From [Actinomadura] parvosata subsp. kistnae (GTDB taxonomy: Bacteria; Actinomycetota; Actinomycetes; Streptosporangiales; Streptosporangiaceae): a stretch of 64,000 nucleotides of DNA. Position numbers and translations under genes: made by a program. Below the pieces are notes generated by a model that saw only the letters and a program-made list of their open reading frames with translations, made no database searches and was not told where the DNA came from. Shown here piece after piece: positions 34,624 to 43,634 of the stretch (position 1 is the stretch's first letter; the number at the start of each line of letters is the position of its first letter). Where the stretch lies: contig NZ_OOHJ01000023.1 in the NCBI RefSeq assembly GCF_900323885.1, positions 434,001 through 498,000 on the forward strand, in the 5' to 3' direction.

Positions 34624-35205
34624 ATGAACGAACCCGACAAGAGCGTCGTCGTCCTCGACGCGCGCGGCCTGCGGGCCCTGGCCCACCCCGTCCGCGTCCA
34701 GCTCGTGGACCTGCTGCGCAAGCACGGCCCGTCCACCGCCACCCGCCTGGCCGAGCGCCTGGGCGTGAACTCCGGCACGGCCAGCTACCACCTGCGCCGG
34801 CTCGGCGCGGCCGGGTTCGTGGAGGAGGACCTGGAGCGCGGCAACGCGCGCGAGCGGTGGTGGCGCTCGGTGCACCGCATCACCCGGCTGACCGGCGAGG
34901 AGCTGGCCGAGCGGGAGCCGGAGGCGGTGCTGGCGTACATGCAGTCGATCGCCGCCCTCTACAACCTGCGCGTCCAGCGGGCGCTGAACGAGATGCAGAC
35001 CATGCCGAGGGAGTGGCGCGGCATCCTCGACCTCAGCTCGTACGCGCTGCGCCTGACCCCCGAGGAGGGCCTGCGGCTGCGCGAGGAGCTGGGCGAGGTC
35101 ATCTCCCGCTACCGCAGGGACGTACCCGGCGAGGCGGCCCCCGACGGCGCGGCCCGGGTCTCGCTCATCACCGAGGTCCTGCCGGAGCCGCTGGAGGAGC
35201 CGTGA
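34624..35205 (+). CDS. ArsR-family winged-helix regulator
   Basis: A 193-residue regulator with an ArsR HTH at residues 12-90 (ALAHPVRVQLVDLLRKHGPS, TRLAERLGVNSGTASYHLRR). The C-terminal part is a helical extension seen in ArsR proteins linked to MFS pumps; no metal-binding CxC is visible, so it probably senses an organic ligand. The mRNA is probably leaderless. The stop overlaps the MFS start (GTGA). Confidence 0.93.
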   Translation: MNEPDKSVVVLDARGLRALAHPVRVQLVDLLRKHGPSTATRLAERLGVNSGTASYHLRRLGAAGFVEEDLERGNARERWWRSVHRITRLTGEELAEREPEAVLAYMQSIAALYNLRVQRALNEMQTMPREWRGILDLSSYALRLTPEEGLRLREELGEVISRYRRDVPGEAAPDGAARVSLITEVLPEPLEEP

Positions 35206-36491
35206 CGTCCCGGTCGTTAGCGGGCGTGCTGGCGGCCATCGCGGTGGCGCTGACCGGGACCCGGGTCTCGGCGATCGCGCTGCCCTGGTTCGTGTACGTC
35301 AGCACCGGCAGCGCCGTGTACACGGGGATGGTGACGTTCGCCGAGATGGCCCCGTACGTGCTGGTCAAGGCGCTGGCCGGGCCGATGCTCGACCGGGTCG
35401 GGCCGCGGCGCGTCTCCTGGGCGGCCGACGTGGTGAGCGCGGCGGCGGCCGGCGCGCTGGTGCTGCTGCACGCGCTCGTCGCGCTGCCGCCGGGCGCCCT
35501 CGTCGCGCTGGTCGCGGTGATCGGGGCGGCGCGGGGGCCGGGCGACCTGGCCAAGGAGATCATGATCCCGGAGGCGGCCGAACGCGGGCGGGTGCCGCTG
35601 GAGCGGGCCACCGGCCTCATGGGCGTCACCGAACGGCTGGCCCAGACGGCGGGCCCGGCGGCCGGCGGCGCGATCGTCCTGGCGGTCGGGCCGATGGCGA
35701 GCCTGGGCGTGAGCGCCGGCTGCTTCGCGCTGGGCTCGTTGATCGTGGCCTGGGCGCTGCCGGCCGGCATGGGTCACCGGGCGCCGGCGGCGTCACCCGC
35801 GCGGGAGGGCTACTGGCGGCGGTTCGGGCAGGGCCTGACGTTCCTGCGCGGCCAGCCGCTGCTGCTCGCCCTGGCCGTCGTGGTCGGCGTCACGAACCTG
35901 CTCGACGCCGCCTTCTCCCAGGTCCTCGTGACCGTGTGGGCCAAGGAGTCCGGTCACGGGCCCGGCGTCGTGGGCCTGAACAGCAGCGTGATGGGCCTGA
36001 CGGCGGTCGGCGGCAGCCTGCTCGCGGCGGCGCTGGCGCACCGGATGCGGCGGCGGCCGGTGTTCTTCGTGGCGTTCCTGCTGGCCGGGCCGCCACGCTT
36101 CCTCGCGCTGGCGGCCGGCCTGCCGGTGTGGGCGATCGTGGCGGTGTTCGCGGTGAGCGGGTTCGCCGGCGGCTTCCTCAACCCGATCCTGGGGGCGATC
36201 ACGTACGAGCGGGTGCCGCGCGAGCTGCTGGGCCGGGTGGGCGCGCTGGGGACGTCGCTCGCGTGGGCGGGCATCCCCCTCGGCGGCCTGCTGGCCGGGG
36301 CGGCGGTGTCCCTGGCGGGCCTGGCGCCGGTGCTGCTGGCCTGCGGCACCGCGTACGCGCTGGTCACGAGCGTGACCGGCCTGCGCCGGGAATGGCGGGA
36401 AATGGACCGCCTCCGCGGCCGTCCGGCCGCCGCCCCAGTGCCAGGAGGAGGCACCGGGACACCGGCCGGAGGATCACACGGGCCCGGCTGA
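35202..36491 (+). CDS. MFS transporter
   Basis: A 429-residue MFS permease, MFS_3/EntS-like. Helices are clear throughout; LAGPMLDRVGPRRVSW replaces the canonical loop 2-3 motif, and QVLVTVWAKESGHGPGVVGL lies before helix 8. The last 35 residues are a Gly/Pro-rich tail. GTG 35202 overlaps the ArsR stop, so repressor and pump form one operon, as in many drug-efflux loci. Confidence 0.92.
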   Translation: MTSRSLAGVLAAIAVALTGTRVSAIALPWFVYVSTGSAVYTGMVTFAEMAPYVLVKALAGPMLDRVGPRRVSWAADVVSAAAAGALVLLHALVALPPGALVALVAVIGAARGPGDLAKEIMIPEAAERGRVPLERATGLMGVTERLAQTAGPAAGGAIVLAVGPMASLGVSAGCFALGSLIVAWALPAGMGHRAPAASPAREGYWRRFGQGLTFLRGQPLLLALAVVVGVTNLLDAAFSQVLVTVWAKESGHGPGVVGLNSSVMGLTAVGGSLLAAALAHRMRRRPVFFVAFLLAGPPRFLALAAGLPVWAIVAVFAVSGFAGGFLNPILGAITYERVPRELLGRVGALGTSLAWAGIPLGGLLAGAAVSLAGLAPVLLACGTAYALVTSVTGLRREWREMDRLRGRPAAAPVPGGGTGTPAGGSHGPG

Positions 36492-36518
36492 GCGGGGTCT
36501 GGTGAATCAGGGTGCAGG

Positions 36519-38147
36519 TCAGCCGGTGACCATGCCCTGGGCCAGGTCGGCCGCCGTCGCCTCGGGGTCGCGCAGCTCCGGTGGGCCGTAGCCGCCGCCT
36601 CCGCCCGACTCGCACCGCAGCACGTCCCCCGCCCTGACCGGCAGCGCGTTCGCCTTGAGCATCTCGCGTTCCCCGGGCGTGCCCGGGTTGAGGGTGACGC
36701 GCGGGGGTGCGCCCGCGTGGCCGCCGGCCAGGCCCCAGGCCGGGGTGACCGAGCGTTCGAACCACAGCGACAGCGACGTGTCGCCGCAGAACTCGTACTC
36801 CCGCACCACCCCGTTCCCGCCGCGCCACTGACCGGCGCCGCCGGTGCCGGGGCGGATCTCGTAGCGGGTGACGCGGACGGGGAACAGGGTCTCCAGGACC
36901 TCGATCGGCATGTCGCGCAGCGAGCCGTTGACGTTGTTGATCAGGCAGGTCTCGCCGTCGCCGCCGTCCCAGGCGCCCCAGCCGCCGACGGTGGCCTCCT
37001 GGGAGACGTACAGCTTGCCGGTGCGCGGGTCCGTGCCGGTGAACTGCACGATCATCGAGTCTCCGTACGAGGCCGCGGCCGCCTTGTCCGGCATCGCCGG
37101 GGCCAGGGCCTTGACCACCAGGTCGATGAGCAGCCCCAGGTGGGAGTAGTAGTACTGGCAGGCGGCGGGCGACTCGGCGGCCAGCATGGAGCCGGGCCTG
37201 GTCTCGACCGACAGGGGGCGGAAGGAGCCGCCGTTGAGCGGCACGTCGCCGGAGACCAGCAGCTTGTAGCCGACCCGGACGGCGGCCACGGCCTGGGCGG
37301 CGCCGCAGTTGATGGGGCCGAGCGCCTGGTCGGCGCAGTCGGTCAGGTCCACGTGCATGCTCTCGCCGGACACCGTGACGGTCACGGTCACGGGCAGCGG
37401 GGTGTGGAGGTCGATGCCGTCGTTGTCGAGGAAGCCGGAGGCCGCGTACACGCCGTCGGGGATGGCGGCGATGGCGGCGCGTTCCATGCGCTCGGTCTGG
37501 GCGAAGATCTCGTCGCGGGCGGCGTGCACCGCGTCCAGGCCCCAGCGGGAGACGATCTCGCGCAGCCGCCGCTGGCCGGTCATCGCGCAGCTCACCTGGG
37601 CGCGCAGGTCGCCGAGGGTGGCGTGGGGGAAGCGGACGTTGCGGGAGATGACCTCGTGCAGGTCGCGGCAGGGCTCGCCGCCCGCGTACACCTTCACCGG
37701 GCCCAGCCGCAGGCCCTCCTGGAAGATGGAGGTGGAGTCCATGGAGCCGCCGGGGTCCTTGGAGCCGACGTCCAGCCAGTGCGCCCGCGACGCGGCGAAC
37801 CCGGCCAGTTCGCCGTCGCAGAAGATCGGCCCGTAGACGGTGACGTCGTTGAGGTGGGTGCCGCCGATGTAGGAGTCGTTGAGCACCCACACGTCGCCCT
37901 CCTGCCAGACCTCCCGCCCGTACAGGCGCTCGGTCTCGCGGGTGCACACCTCCAGGTTGCCGAGGAAGATCGGCAGCCCGGACGACTGGCCGAGCACGTT
38001 GTGGTCGCGGTCGAGCAGCGCGACGGCGCAGTCCTTGGCCTCGTAGATGACGGGGGTGTAGGAGCTGCGGATGAGGGTGGTGTTCATGTCCTCGGCGGCC
38101 TGGAGCAGCGCGCAGCGGATGATCTCTGTGGTGACGGGGTCGATCAC
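36519..38147 (-). CDS. hyuB: Hydantoinase B / oxoprolinase B subunit
   Basis: A 542-residue HyuB-type subunit. It opens DPVTTEIIRCALLQAAEDMN, has the conserved VLNDSYIGGTHLNDVTVYGP, HWLDVGSKDPGGSM and GSFRPLSVETRPGSMLAAES, and ends with VRAGDVLRCESGGGGGYGPP, the hallmark glycine loop. With HyuA it carries out ATP-dependent opening of hydantoin-, oxoproline- or N-methylhydantoin-like rings. GTG 38147 overlaps the HyuA stop (GTGA). Confidence 0.95.
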   Translation of the reverse strand: MIDPVTTEIIRCALLQAAEDMNTTLIRSSYTPVIYEAKDCAVALLDRDHNVLGQSSGLPIFLGNLEVCTRETERLYGREVWQEGDVWVLNDSYIGGTHLNDVTVYGPIFCDGELAGFAASRAHWLDVGSKDPGGSMDSTSIFQEGLRLGPVKVYAGGEPCRDLHEVISRNVRFPHATLGDLRAQVSCAMTGQRRLREIVSRWGLDAVHAARDEIFAQTERMERAAIAAIPDGVYAASGFLDNDGIDLHTPLPVTVTVTVSGESMHVDLTDCADQALGPINCGAAQAVAAVRVGYKLLVSGDVPLNGGSFRPLSVETRPGSMLAAESPAACQYYYSHLGLLIDLVVKALAPAMPDKAAAASYGDSMIVQFTGTDPRTGKLYVSQEATVGGWGAWDGGDGETCLINNVNGSLRDMPIEVLETLFPVRVTRYEIRPGTGGAGQWRGGNGVVREYEFCGDTSLSLWFERSVTPAWGLAGGHAGAPPRVTLNPGTPGEREMLKANALPVRAGDVLRCESGGGGGYGPPELRDPEATAADLAQGMVTG

Positions 38148-40168
38148 GCGTTCACTTTCATGATGAGGAAGCCGTTGTCGTCCACGGTGGCCACGCAGCC
38201 GGGCGGGATGACCGTGGTCGCGGTCTCCTCCACCACGATGGCGGGGCCGGCCAGCTCGCCCTCCAGGCCGGCGCGGCGCAGCACGGGGGTGCGGTGCACC
38301 GCGCCGTCGAAGATGACGTCCCGTACGTCGGGGGCCGCGCTCTCGGCGGTGACGGCGGCCGGGGCGGCGGTGCGCGGGAACGAGCCGAACCCGGTGCTGC
38401 GCAGCATGACCAGCTCGACGGGCGCCTCGGGGGTGGCGTGCCCGTACCGGGCGGTGTGCGCCTCGGCGTAGCGGGCGGCGAGCCGCGCGAGGAAGCCGGG
38501 CTCGGCCGGCTCGGCGGCGTCGCGCAGGGGGATGGTGAGCGTGTAGTCCTGGCCTTCGTAGCGCAGGTCCACGGCGTGCTCCACCCGCCGCCGCTCGCCG
38601 GGAACGCCCTGCCCGGCGAGCGCGTCGAGCGCTTCCCGCTCCAATGCCGCGAGATTTCGGGACATGTCGGCGCCGTCGAGGGTGTCCTGCGGCCGGAAGT
38701 ACGGATGCGTCAGATCCCTGCGTACCTCCGCCTCCAGCATCCCCCACGCCGAGAACGCCCCCGGGAAGCGCGGCACCACCACCTCGGAGATGCCCAGCTC
38801 CCGCGCGATGAACGCCGCGTGCATCGCCCCCGCCCCGCCGAACGCCACCAGCGCGAACTCCCGGGGCTCCACCCCGTGCTCCACCGTCAGCGTCCGGATC
38901 GCCTGCGCCATCTTGGCGTTGGCCACGTCGCAGATGCCCTCGGCCAGCGCCAGCGGATCCAGCCCCAGCTCCCCGGCCAGCTCCGCCACCGCCACGCCGG
39001 CGGCCTCGGTGTCCAGCGTCATCAGCCCGCCGGCGAACCACGCCGGATCCACCCGCCCCAGCACCACGTTCGCGTCGGTGACGGTCGGCTGGGTGCCGCC
39101 CCTGCCGTAGCAGGCCGGCCCCGGCACCGCGCCGGCCGACTCGGGGCCGACCCGCAGCGCCCCCGCCTCGGCGTAGGCGAGGGAGCCGCCGCCCGCGCCG
39201 ATCGTGTGCAGGTTCACGATCGGCATCAGCACCGGGTAGCCCTCGATGCGCGCCTCGCTGCTGACGTCGGGCCGGCCGTCCACGACCAGCGACACGTCGA
39301 ACGACGTGCCGCCCATGTCCACGCAGATCACGTTGCGGTGATCGAGCAGCCGGGAGGCGGCCACCCCGCCCATCGTCCCGCCGACCGGGCCCGACAGCAG
39401 CGTCTGCAGCGGGCGGCGCATCGCGTACGAGGCGTTGACCAGCCCGCCCGACGACTGCATCACGTGCACCGGCACCGCCAGCCCGCGCTCGGCGAAGCGC
39501 CGCTCGATCCCGGCCAGGTAGCGGCGCACCACCGGCCCCGTGTACGCCTCCAGCACCGCCGACGACGTCCGCTCGTACTCCCGCCACTCCCGCGCCACCT
39601 CGTGCGAGAGCACCACCAGCACGTCCTCGCCCAGCTCGGCCCGCAGGATCTCGCCCGCCCTGACCTCGTGCGCCGGGTTGACGTAGGAGAACAGCAGGCA
39701 GACCGCCACCGCGTCGAACCCCTCGGCGCGCGCCCGCCGCGCCGCCGCCCGCACCGACTCCTCGTCCAGCGGCGCCAGCTCCCGCCCCTGGTAGTCGAGC
39801 CGGCCGCCGGCCTCCATGACGTCCTGGCGCGGCACCAGCGGCTCGGGCTTGCGGTAACGCAGGTCGAACATGCGGTCCCGGTTGCCCCGGGCGATCTGGT
39901 AGACGTCCCGCCCGCCCCTGCTCGCCAGCAGCAGCACCCGGGCGCCCTTGCGCTCCAGCAGCGCGTTGAGCCCCTGAGTGGTGCCGTGCACGAAGAACGA
40001 GATGCCGGCCGGATCGTCCACGACCCGGCCGAGCGCGGCGAACACGCCGTCGGCCAGATCCCCCGGAGTGGTGGGCGCCTTCGAGGCCGTCACGGCACCC
40101 GTCCGCTCGTCGTAGCACACGACGTCGGTGAAGGTGCCGCCGATGTCCATGGCGACGCGATAGCTCAT
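38144..40168 (-). CDS. hyuA: Hydantoinase A / oxoprolinase A subunit
   Basis: A 674-residue HyuA with the full ATPase core: AMDIGGTFTDVV (residues 6-17) is the phosphate loop, VHGTTQGLNALLERKGA, then CVDMGGTSFDVSLV, AFGGAGAMHAAF and the C-terminal DLRYEGQDYTLTIPL. In contrast to the short homologue at 26988, the catalytic loop is intact. ATG 40168 is chosen over GTG 40177 because TACGGT (40181-40176, minus strand) lies 7 nt upstream, making the mRNA leaderless. Operon with hyuB. A 10-bp-arm palindrome sits at its -35 region. Confidence 0.95.
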   Translation of the reverse strand: MSYRVAMDIGGTFTDVVCYDERTGAVTASKAPTTPGDLADGVFAALGRVVDDPAGISFFVHGTTQGLNALLERKGARVLLLASRGGRDVYQIARGNRDRMFDLRYRKPEPLVPRQDVMEAGGRLDYQGRELAPLDEESVRAAARRARAEGFDAVAVCLLFSYVNPAHEVRAGEILRAELGEDVLVVLSHEVAREWREYERTSSAVLEAYTGPVVRRYLAGIERRFAERGLAVPVHVMQSSGGLVNASYAMRRPLQTLLSGPVGGTMGGVAASRLLDHRNVICVDMGGTSFDVSLVVDGRPDVSSEARIEGYPVLMPIVNLHTIGAGGGSLAYAEAGALRVGPESAGAVPGPACYGRGGTQPTVTDANVVLGRVDPAWFAGGLMTLDTEAAGVAVAELAGELGLDPLALAEGICDVANAKMAQAIRTLTVEHGVEPREFALVAFGGAGAMHAAFIARELGISEVVVPRFPGAFSAWGMLEAEVRRDLTHPYFRPQDTLDGADMSRNLAALEREALDALAGQGVPGERRRVEHAVDLRYEGQDYTLTIPLRDAAEPAEPGFLARLAARYAEAHTARYGHATPEAPVELVMLRSTGFGSFPRTAAPAAVTAESAAPDVRDVIFDGAVHRTPVLRRAGLEGELAGPAIVVEETATTVIPPGCVATVDDNGFLIMKVNA

Positions 40169-40175
40169 GGAATGC

Positions 40176-40224
40176 ACCGTAAGGGGCGAATGGAGCGGCC
40201 GTGGTGTGCGGCCCGCACACCACG
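40176..40224 (-). promoter_or_regulatory. hyuA leaderless promoter with CGTGGTGTGC palindrome
   Basis: -10 TACGGT at 40181-40176. CGTGGTGTGC (40200-40209) and GCACACCACG (40215-40224) are perfect 10-bp inverted arms around GGCCC. The palindrome covers the expected -35, so it is best read as an operator; as an RNA hairpin it could also terminate the gene upstream on this strand. Confidence 0.7.
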
Positions 40225-40252
40225 ACGCGCCCGGCAGTGCATCCCGCAGGGG

Positions 40253-40612
40253 TCAGTGGCCCGACTCGGCCAGGTGCTCACCCCCGACGGCCACCGGACG
40301 CTCCCCGGCGGCGGTGACCCTGGCGAGCATCGCGGCCACCTCCCGCCGCAACAGCGGGTCCGCCCGGAACTCCTCCATGATCGCGCTTCGCAACGCGGCC
40401 CGGCCCGACTCGTCGTCGGGCTTGGCGCCGGCCACCCGGCCGATCACCCCGTGGGCGCGCTCGTCTCCCCGGCCGAAGACCCGCTGCAGGATGCGCGAGC
40501 CGCGGGCCACCTCCGTGTCCGCGGCCAGCTCGCTGGTCTTGGCCAGCACACCCGTGCCGTAGGCGTCGATCGCCGCCGTGACGAAGGGCATGACGTCGTC
40601 CGCAGTGTCCAT
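40253..40612 (-). CDS. Small helical protein, conserved actinobacterial type, function unknown
   Basis: A 119-residue acidic, alpha-helical protein: VMPFVTAAIDAYGTGVLAKT, ARGSRILQRVFGRGDERAHG, GRAALRSAIMEEFRADPLLR, REVAAMLARV. The pattern of an A-x-x-AYG-x-x-VL helix, a G-R-x-LLR turn and a DP-x-L-x-x-EV end is one I associate with small proteins encoded near actinobacterial STAND/TPR effector genes (bRHIM-like), but I cannot prove membership. ATG 40612 has GGGAGG upstream. It lies between hyuA and YigZ without obvious partner. Confidence 0.7.
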   Translation of the reverse strand: MDTADDVMPFVTAAIDAYGTGVLAKTSELAADTEVARGSRILQRVFGRGDERAHGVIGRVAGAKPDDESGRAALRSAIMEEFRADPLLRREVAAMLARVTAAGERPVAVGGEHLAESGH

Positions 40613-40678
40613 GAGACCCTCCCGTAGGTCCTTACGGATGACGCGATGGTAGCTCGCGGAGCCGCGGCGGCGAGGGCA

Positions 40679-40691
40679 TACCCTTGCGACT
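40679..40691 (+). promoter_or_regulatory. Leaderless promoter of YigZ-like gene
   Basis: TACCCT at 40679-40684, followed after 7 nt by GTG 40692; no ribosome site is present. Confidence 0.6.
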
Positions 40692-41312
40692 GTGCCTGCC
40701 CCGTACCTCACACTCAAGACCGTCGTCGAGCACGAGACCGAGGCGCGGCGCTCGCGCTTCATCTGCGCGGTGGCCCCGGCGCGCACGGTCGAGGAGGCCG
40801 CCGCGTTCATCGCGCGGCGGCGCGCCGAGCATCCCGCCGCCACCCACAACTGCACCGCGTACGTGATCGGGGAGCGCATCCAGAAGGGCGACGACGACGG
40901 CGAGCCGGGCGGCACCGCGGGCACGCCCATGGTGCAGGCGCTGGTGGGCCGCGGGTTCAGCGACGTGGTGGCGGTGGTGACGCGTTACTTCGGCGGCACC
41001 CTGCTCGGGGCGGGCGGGCTGGTGCGCGCCTACGGCTCGGCCGTCACCGAGGCGCTCGACCGGGCCGAGCCCGTGCGCATGGTGCCGGCCAGGCTCGTGC
41101 GCGTGGCCGTCGCGCACGACCAGGCCGGGCGGGTGGAGAACGACCTGCGGGCCTCGCGCCACGCGGTGCGGGAGGTGACGTACGCGGGCGAGGTCACCTT
41201 CGACGTCGCGGTCGGCGCCGACGAGGTGGCCGCCTTCACCGACTGGGTGGCCACCCTGACGGCCGGCCGGGCCCGCGTGGACCTCGGCGAAGACCTCCAC
41301 GTGCCGGCGTGA
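40692..41312 (+). CDS. IMPACT/YigZ-family protein
   Basis: A 206-residue member of the UPF0029/IMPACT family, a ribosomal S5-domain-2 fold. Conserved segments are present: SRFICAVAPARTVEEAAAFI, ATHNCTAYVIGERIQKGDDDG, EPGGTAGTPMVQALVGRGFS, VTRYFGGTLLGAGGLVRAYG. The C-terminal DUF1949 half is ferredoxin-like. The bacterial role is uncertain; links to translation control are proposed. GTG 40692 is consistent with a leaderless transcript. Confidence 0.95.
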   Translation: MPAPYLTLKTVVEHETEARRSRFICAVAPARTVEEAAAFIARRRAEHPAATHNCTAYVIGERIQKGDDDGEPGGTAGTPMVQALVGRGFSDVVAVVTRYFGGTLLGAGGLVRAYGSAVTEALDRAEPVRMVPARLVRVAVAHDQAGRVENDLRASRHAVREVTYAGEVTFDVAVGADEVAAFTDWVATLTAGRARVDLGEDLHVPA

Positions 41313-41336
41313 GCCTCCACGCGCCTACCTGACCGA

Positions 41337-42566
41337 TCAGCCTTCCAGGGCGTACTGCATCACGCGGAACTTCGCCTGCGCCTCGGCCAGCTCCGCCGCC
41401 GGGTCGGAGTCGCCCATGATGCCGCCGCCCGCGAACAGCCGCGCCCGCCGCCCCTGCACCTGCCCCGACCGCAGCGCGATGCCCCACTCGCCGTCGCCGT
41501 TGGCGTCGATCCAGCCGACGGGGCCGGCGTAACCGGCGCGGTCCATGCCTTCCAGCTCGCGGATGACCTGGATCGCGGTCTTGGTCGGGGTGCCGCCGAC
41601 GGCCGCCGTCGGGTGCATCGCGGCCACCACGTCGAGCACCGACGCCCCGTCGGCCAGCCGCCCGGTGACGTGGCTGGCCAGGTGCTGCACATTGGGCAGG
41701 ACCAGCAGCTCGGGCTCGTCGGGCGTGGTGAGCGAGGAGCACAGGGGCGCCAGCGTGTGGCGCACGGAGGCGATCGCGCACTCGTGCTCGTGCCGGTCCT
41801 TCGCCGAGGCGAACAGCGCCGCACCGCGCGCGAGGTCGTCGGCGGGGCCGGTGCCGCGCGCGGTGGTGCCGGCCAGCACCAGCGACTCGATCTCCTGCCC
41901 CGTGCGCCGGATCAGCAGCTCGGGCGTGGCCCCGACCAGGCCCGCCACCGAGAACGTGTAGCACTCGGGGTAGCGGGCGGCCAGCCGCGACAGCAGCAGC
42001 CGCACGTCGATGGGCCGCTCGGCGGTGGCGACGAGGTCGCGGGCCAGCACCACCTTCTCCAGCTCGCCCTCGCGGATGCGCCGCGCGGCCCGCGCCACCA
42101 CGTGCTCCCACTCGGGGGCGGTGAGGCTGCCGTCACCGTAGCTGATGCGGCCCGGGTCGCGGACCGGGGTGAACGACTCCAGCGGCGCTTCGCCGACCGT
42201 GGTCAGCCAGGCGTGGCCGTCGCGGCGGGCGAGCACGGCCCGCGGGACCACGAGAACGGAGCCGTGGGAGTCTTCGTCGAAGGTGAAGCTGCCGAAGGCG
42301 ACCGCGCCGGAGCCGGGGGTGCGTACGTCGTCGTGCACCTGCGCGTCCCCGAGCACGGTGGCCAGCCACTGGCGGGCCCAGGCGAACCGGCCGGGCCCCG
42401 GGGGCACGGCCACGCGGGCCGCCTCTCCCCATCCGACGAGGCCCTCTCCATTCCTGATCCACGCGTAGGGGGCCGTACGGGGGAGGGAAGCCAGCAGGTC
42501 ACCGGGGTCGCCAACAGGGGTGGTGCGAACCGGCAGCGGGCGGGTTGTTCCGAGCGCGACACTCAC
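41337..42566 (-). CDS. Isochorismate synthase
   Basis: A 409-residue chorismate-binding enzyme that makes isochorismate, feeding menaquinone or catecholate siderophores. Landmarks: LEKVVLARDLVATAERPIDV, LVGATPELLIRRTG, ESLVLAGTTARG, HLASHVTGRL, MHPTAAVGGTPT and GYAGPVGWIDANGDGEW, with the metal-binding glutamates of the family. GTG 42566 is preferred because TAGAGT (42579-42574, minus strand) lies 7 nt upstream; GTG 42575 overlaps that hexamer. No other men or dhb genes are in the window, so which pathway it serves is open. Confidence 0.92.
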   Translation of the reverse strand: MSVALGTTRPLPVRTTPVGDPGDLLASLPRTAPYAWIRNGEGLVGWGEAARVAVPPGPGRFAWARQWLATVLGDAQVHDDVRTPGSGAVAFGSFTFDEDSHGSVLVVPRAVLARRDGHAWLTTVGEAPLESFTPVRDPGRISYGDGSLTAPEWEHVVARAARRIREGELEKVVLARDLVATAERPIDVRLLLSRLAARYPECYTFSVAGLVGATPELLIRRTGQEIESLVLAGTTARGTGPADDLARGAALFASAKDRHEHECAIASVRHTLAPLCSSLTTPDEPELLVLPNVQHLASHVTGRLADGASVLDVVAAMHPTAAVGGTPTKTAIQVIRELEGMDRAGYAGPVGWIDANGDGEWGIALRSGQVQGRRARLFAGGGIMGDSDPAAELAEAQAKFRVMQYALEG

Positions 42567-42784
42567 CCAAGACACTCTATGCGGGAACTGAACACGTTCG
42601 ACTCGGACCCCCGTGAATGCGGGGTTACGGGCAAAGAAGCCAGAAAAAACCGGGTGTCCAGGAGTATTGGGACGGACCAGATTCGGTCTGGCCTGTCAAG
42701 CGGCGATATGAAGTCGGTCCTGAACTGGCAGACCTTGCCCCGAGGCCATGGTGAGCCGATCATCGGCTCCCTACCTTGGAGCCC
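42567..42784. promoter_or_regulatory. Divergent promoters, isochorismate synthase / SGNH hydrolase
   Basis: Minus side: TAGAGT at 42579-42574. Plus side: TACCTT at 42772-42777, 7 nt before ATG 42785. In between are a hairpin CCCCG-TGAATG-CGGGG (about 42609-42624) and the dyad CCAGA-TTCGG-TCTGG (about 42679-42693), candidate regulator sites; no gene. Confidence 0.6.
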
Positions 42785-43624
42785 ATGATCGCTCGCCTGG
42801 GGCCCGCGCTGGCCGCCGCCGTCGTCCTCACCGCTTCGGGCCCCCTCCCCGCCTCCGCCGCCTCCGCGCAGCCCGTGCCCCGCGTCATGGCCGCGCTCGG
42901 CGACTCCATCTCCACCGGCTTCAACGCCTGCGGCTTCTACGTCTCCTGCACCGCCCGCTCCTGGTCCACCGGTGACAACGGCGAGGTCGCCAGCCACTAT
43001 GCCCGCCTGGCCAAGCTCTCTGGAACGCTCCACAACCACAACCTCACCTTCGCCGCCCCCGGCGCGACCAGCGCCGACCTGCTCGGGCAGATGCGCCAGG
43101 CGATCGCGGCCAGGGCCGACTACGTGACGATTCTCATAGGCGCGCAAGACGCGTGCACCCGTACCGAGCAGGCGATGACCCCCGTCGTCACCTACCGCAA
43201 GCGCCTCGACGCGGCGCTGGCCGCACTGCGCTCCGGCGTGCCCGGGGCCCGCGTCTTCTTCGCCAGTGTCCCCGACGTGCGCCGGCTGTGGCAGGTCGGC
43301 AAGGACAACGCGCTGGCGCGCACGTTCTGGACGACCGCCCGCCTGTGCCAGTCGATGCTGGCCGCTCCCTCCTCCACCGCGCGCGCCGACGAGCAGCGCC
43401 GCTCCCGGGTGCGGGCCCGCGTGATCGCCTACAACCGGGCCGCCGCCGGGGCCTGCGCCGCGTACGGGCCGCGCTGCCGCACCGACGGCGGAGCCGTCTT
43501 CTCCTACCCGTTCACCCTCGACCACGTCAGCAAGTGGGACTACTTCCACCCCAACACGGCCGGGCAGAAGGTGCTGGCCGAGCGCACCTTCACGCGGGGC
43601 TTCACCTGGATCGACCCGCGATAG
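42785..43624 (+). CDS. Secreted SGNH/GDSL hydrolase
   Basis: A 279-residue extracellular esterase/lipase. A signal peptide (LGPALAAAVVLTASGPLPAS) ends near ASA. Block I is ALGDSISTGF with the catalytic serine, block III TILIGAQDACT (GxND-like, here with QD), and the last block WDYFHPNTAG provides D and H. Several cysteines (CGFYVSC, LCQSM, AGACAAYGPRC) suggest disulfides as in Streptomyces scoe-type lipases. The promoter hexamer 7 nt upstream suggests a leaderless transcript, though GGAG also precedes the ATG. Confidence 0.93.
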   Translation: MIARLGPALAAAVVLTASGPLPASAASAQPVPRVMAALGDSISTGFNACGFYVSCTARSWSTGDNGEVASHYARLAKLSGTLHNHNLTFAAPGATSADLLGQMRQAIAARADYVTILIGAQDACTRTEQAMTPVVTYRKRLDAALAALRSGVPGARVFFASVPDVRRLWQVGKDNALARTFWTTARLCQSMLAAPSSTARADEQRRSRVRARVIAYNRAAAGACAAYGPRCRTDGGAVFSYPFTLDHVSKWDYFHPNTAGQKVLAERTFTRGFTWIDPR

Positions 43625-43634
43625 CCGCCCCCGG

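Noticed and set aside
40200-40224. Palindrome as inverted repeat end of a mobile element
   Set aside because: No transposase, no target-site duplication and no matching distant copy in the window.
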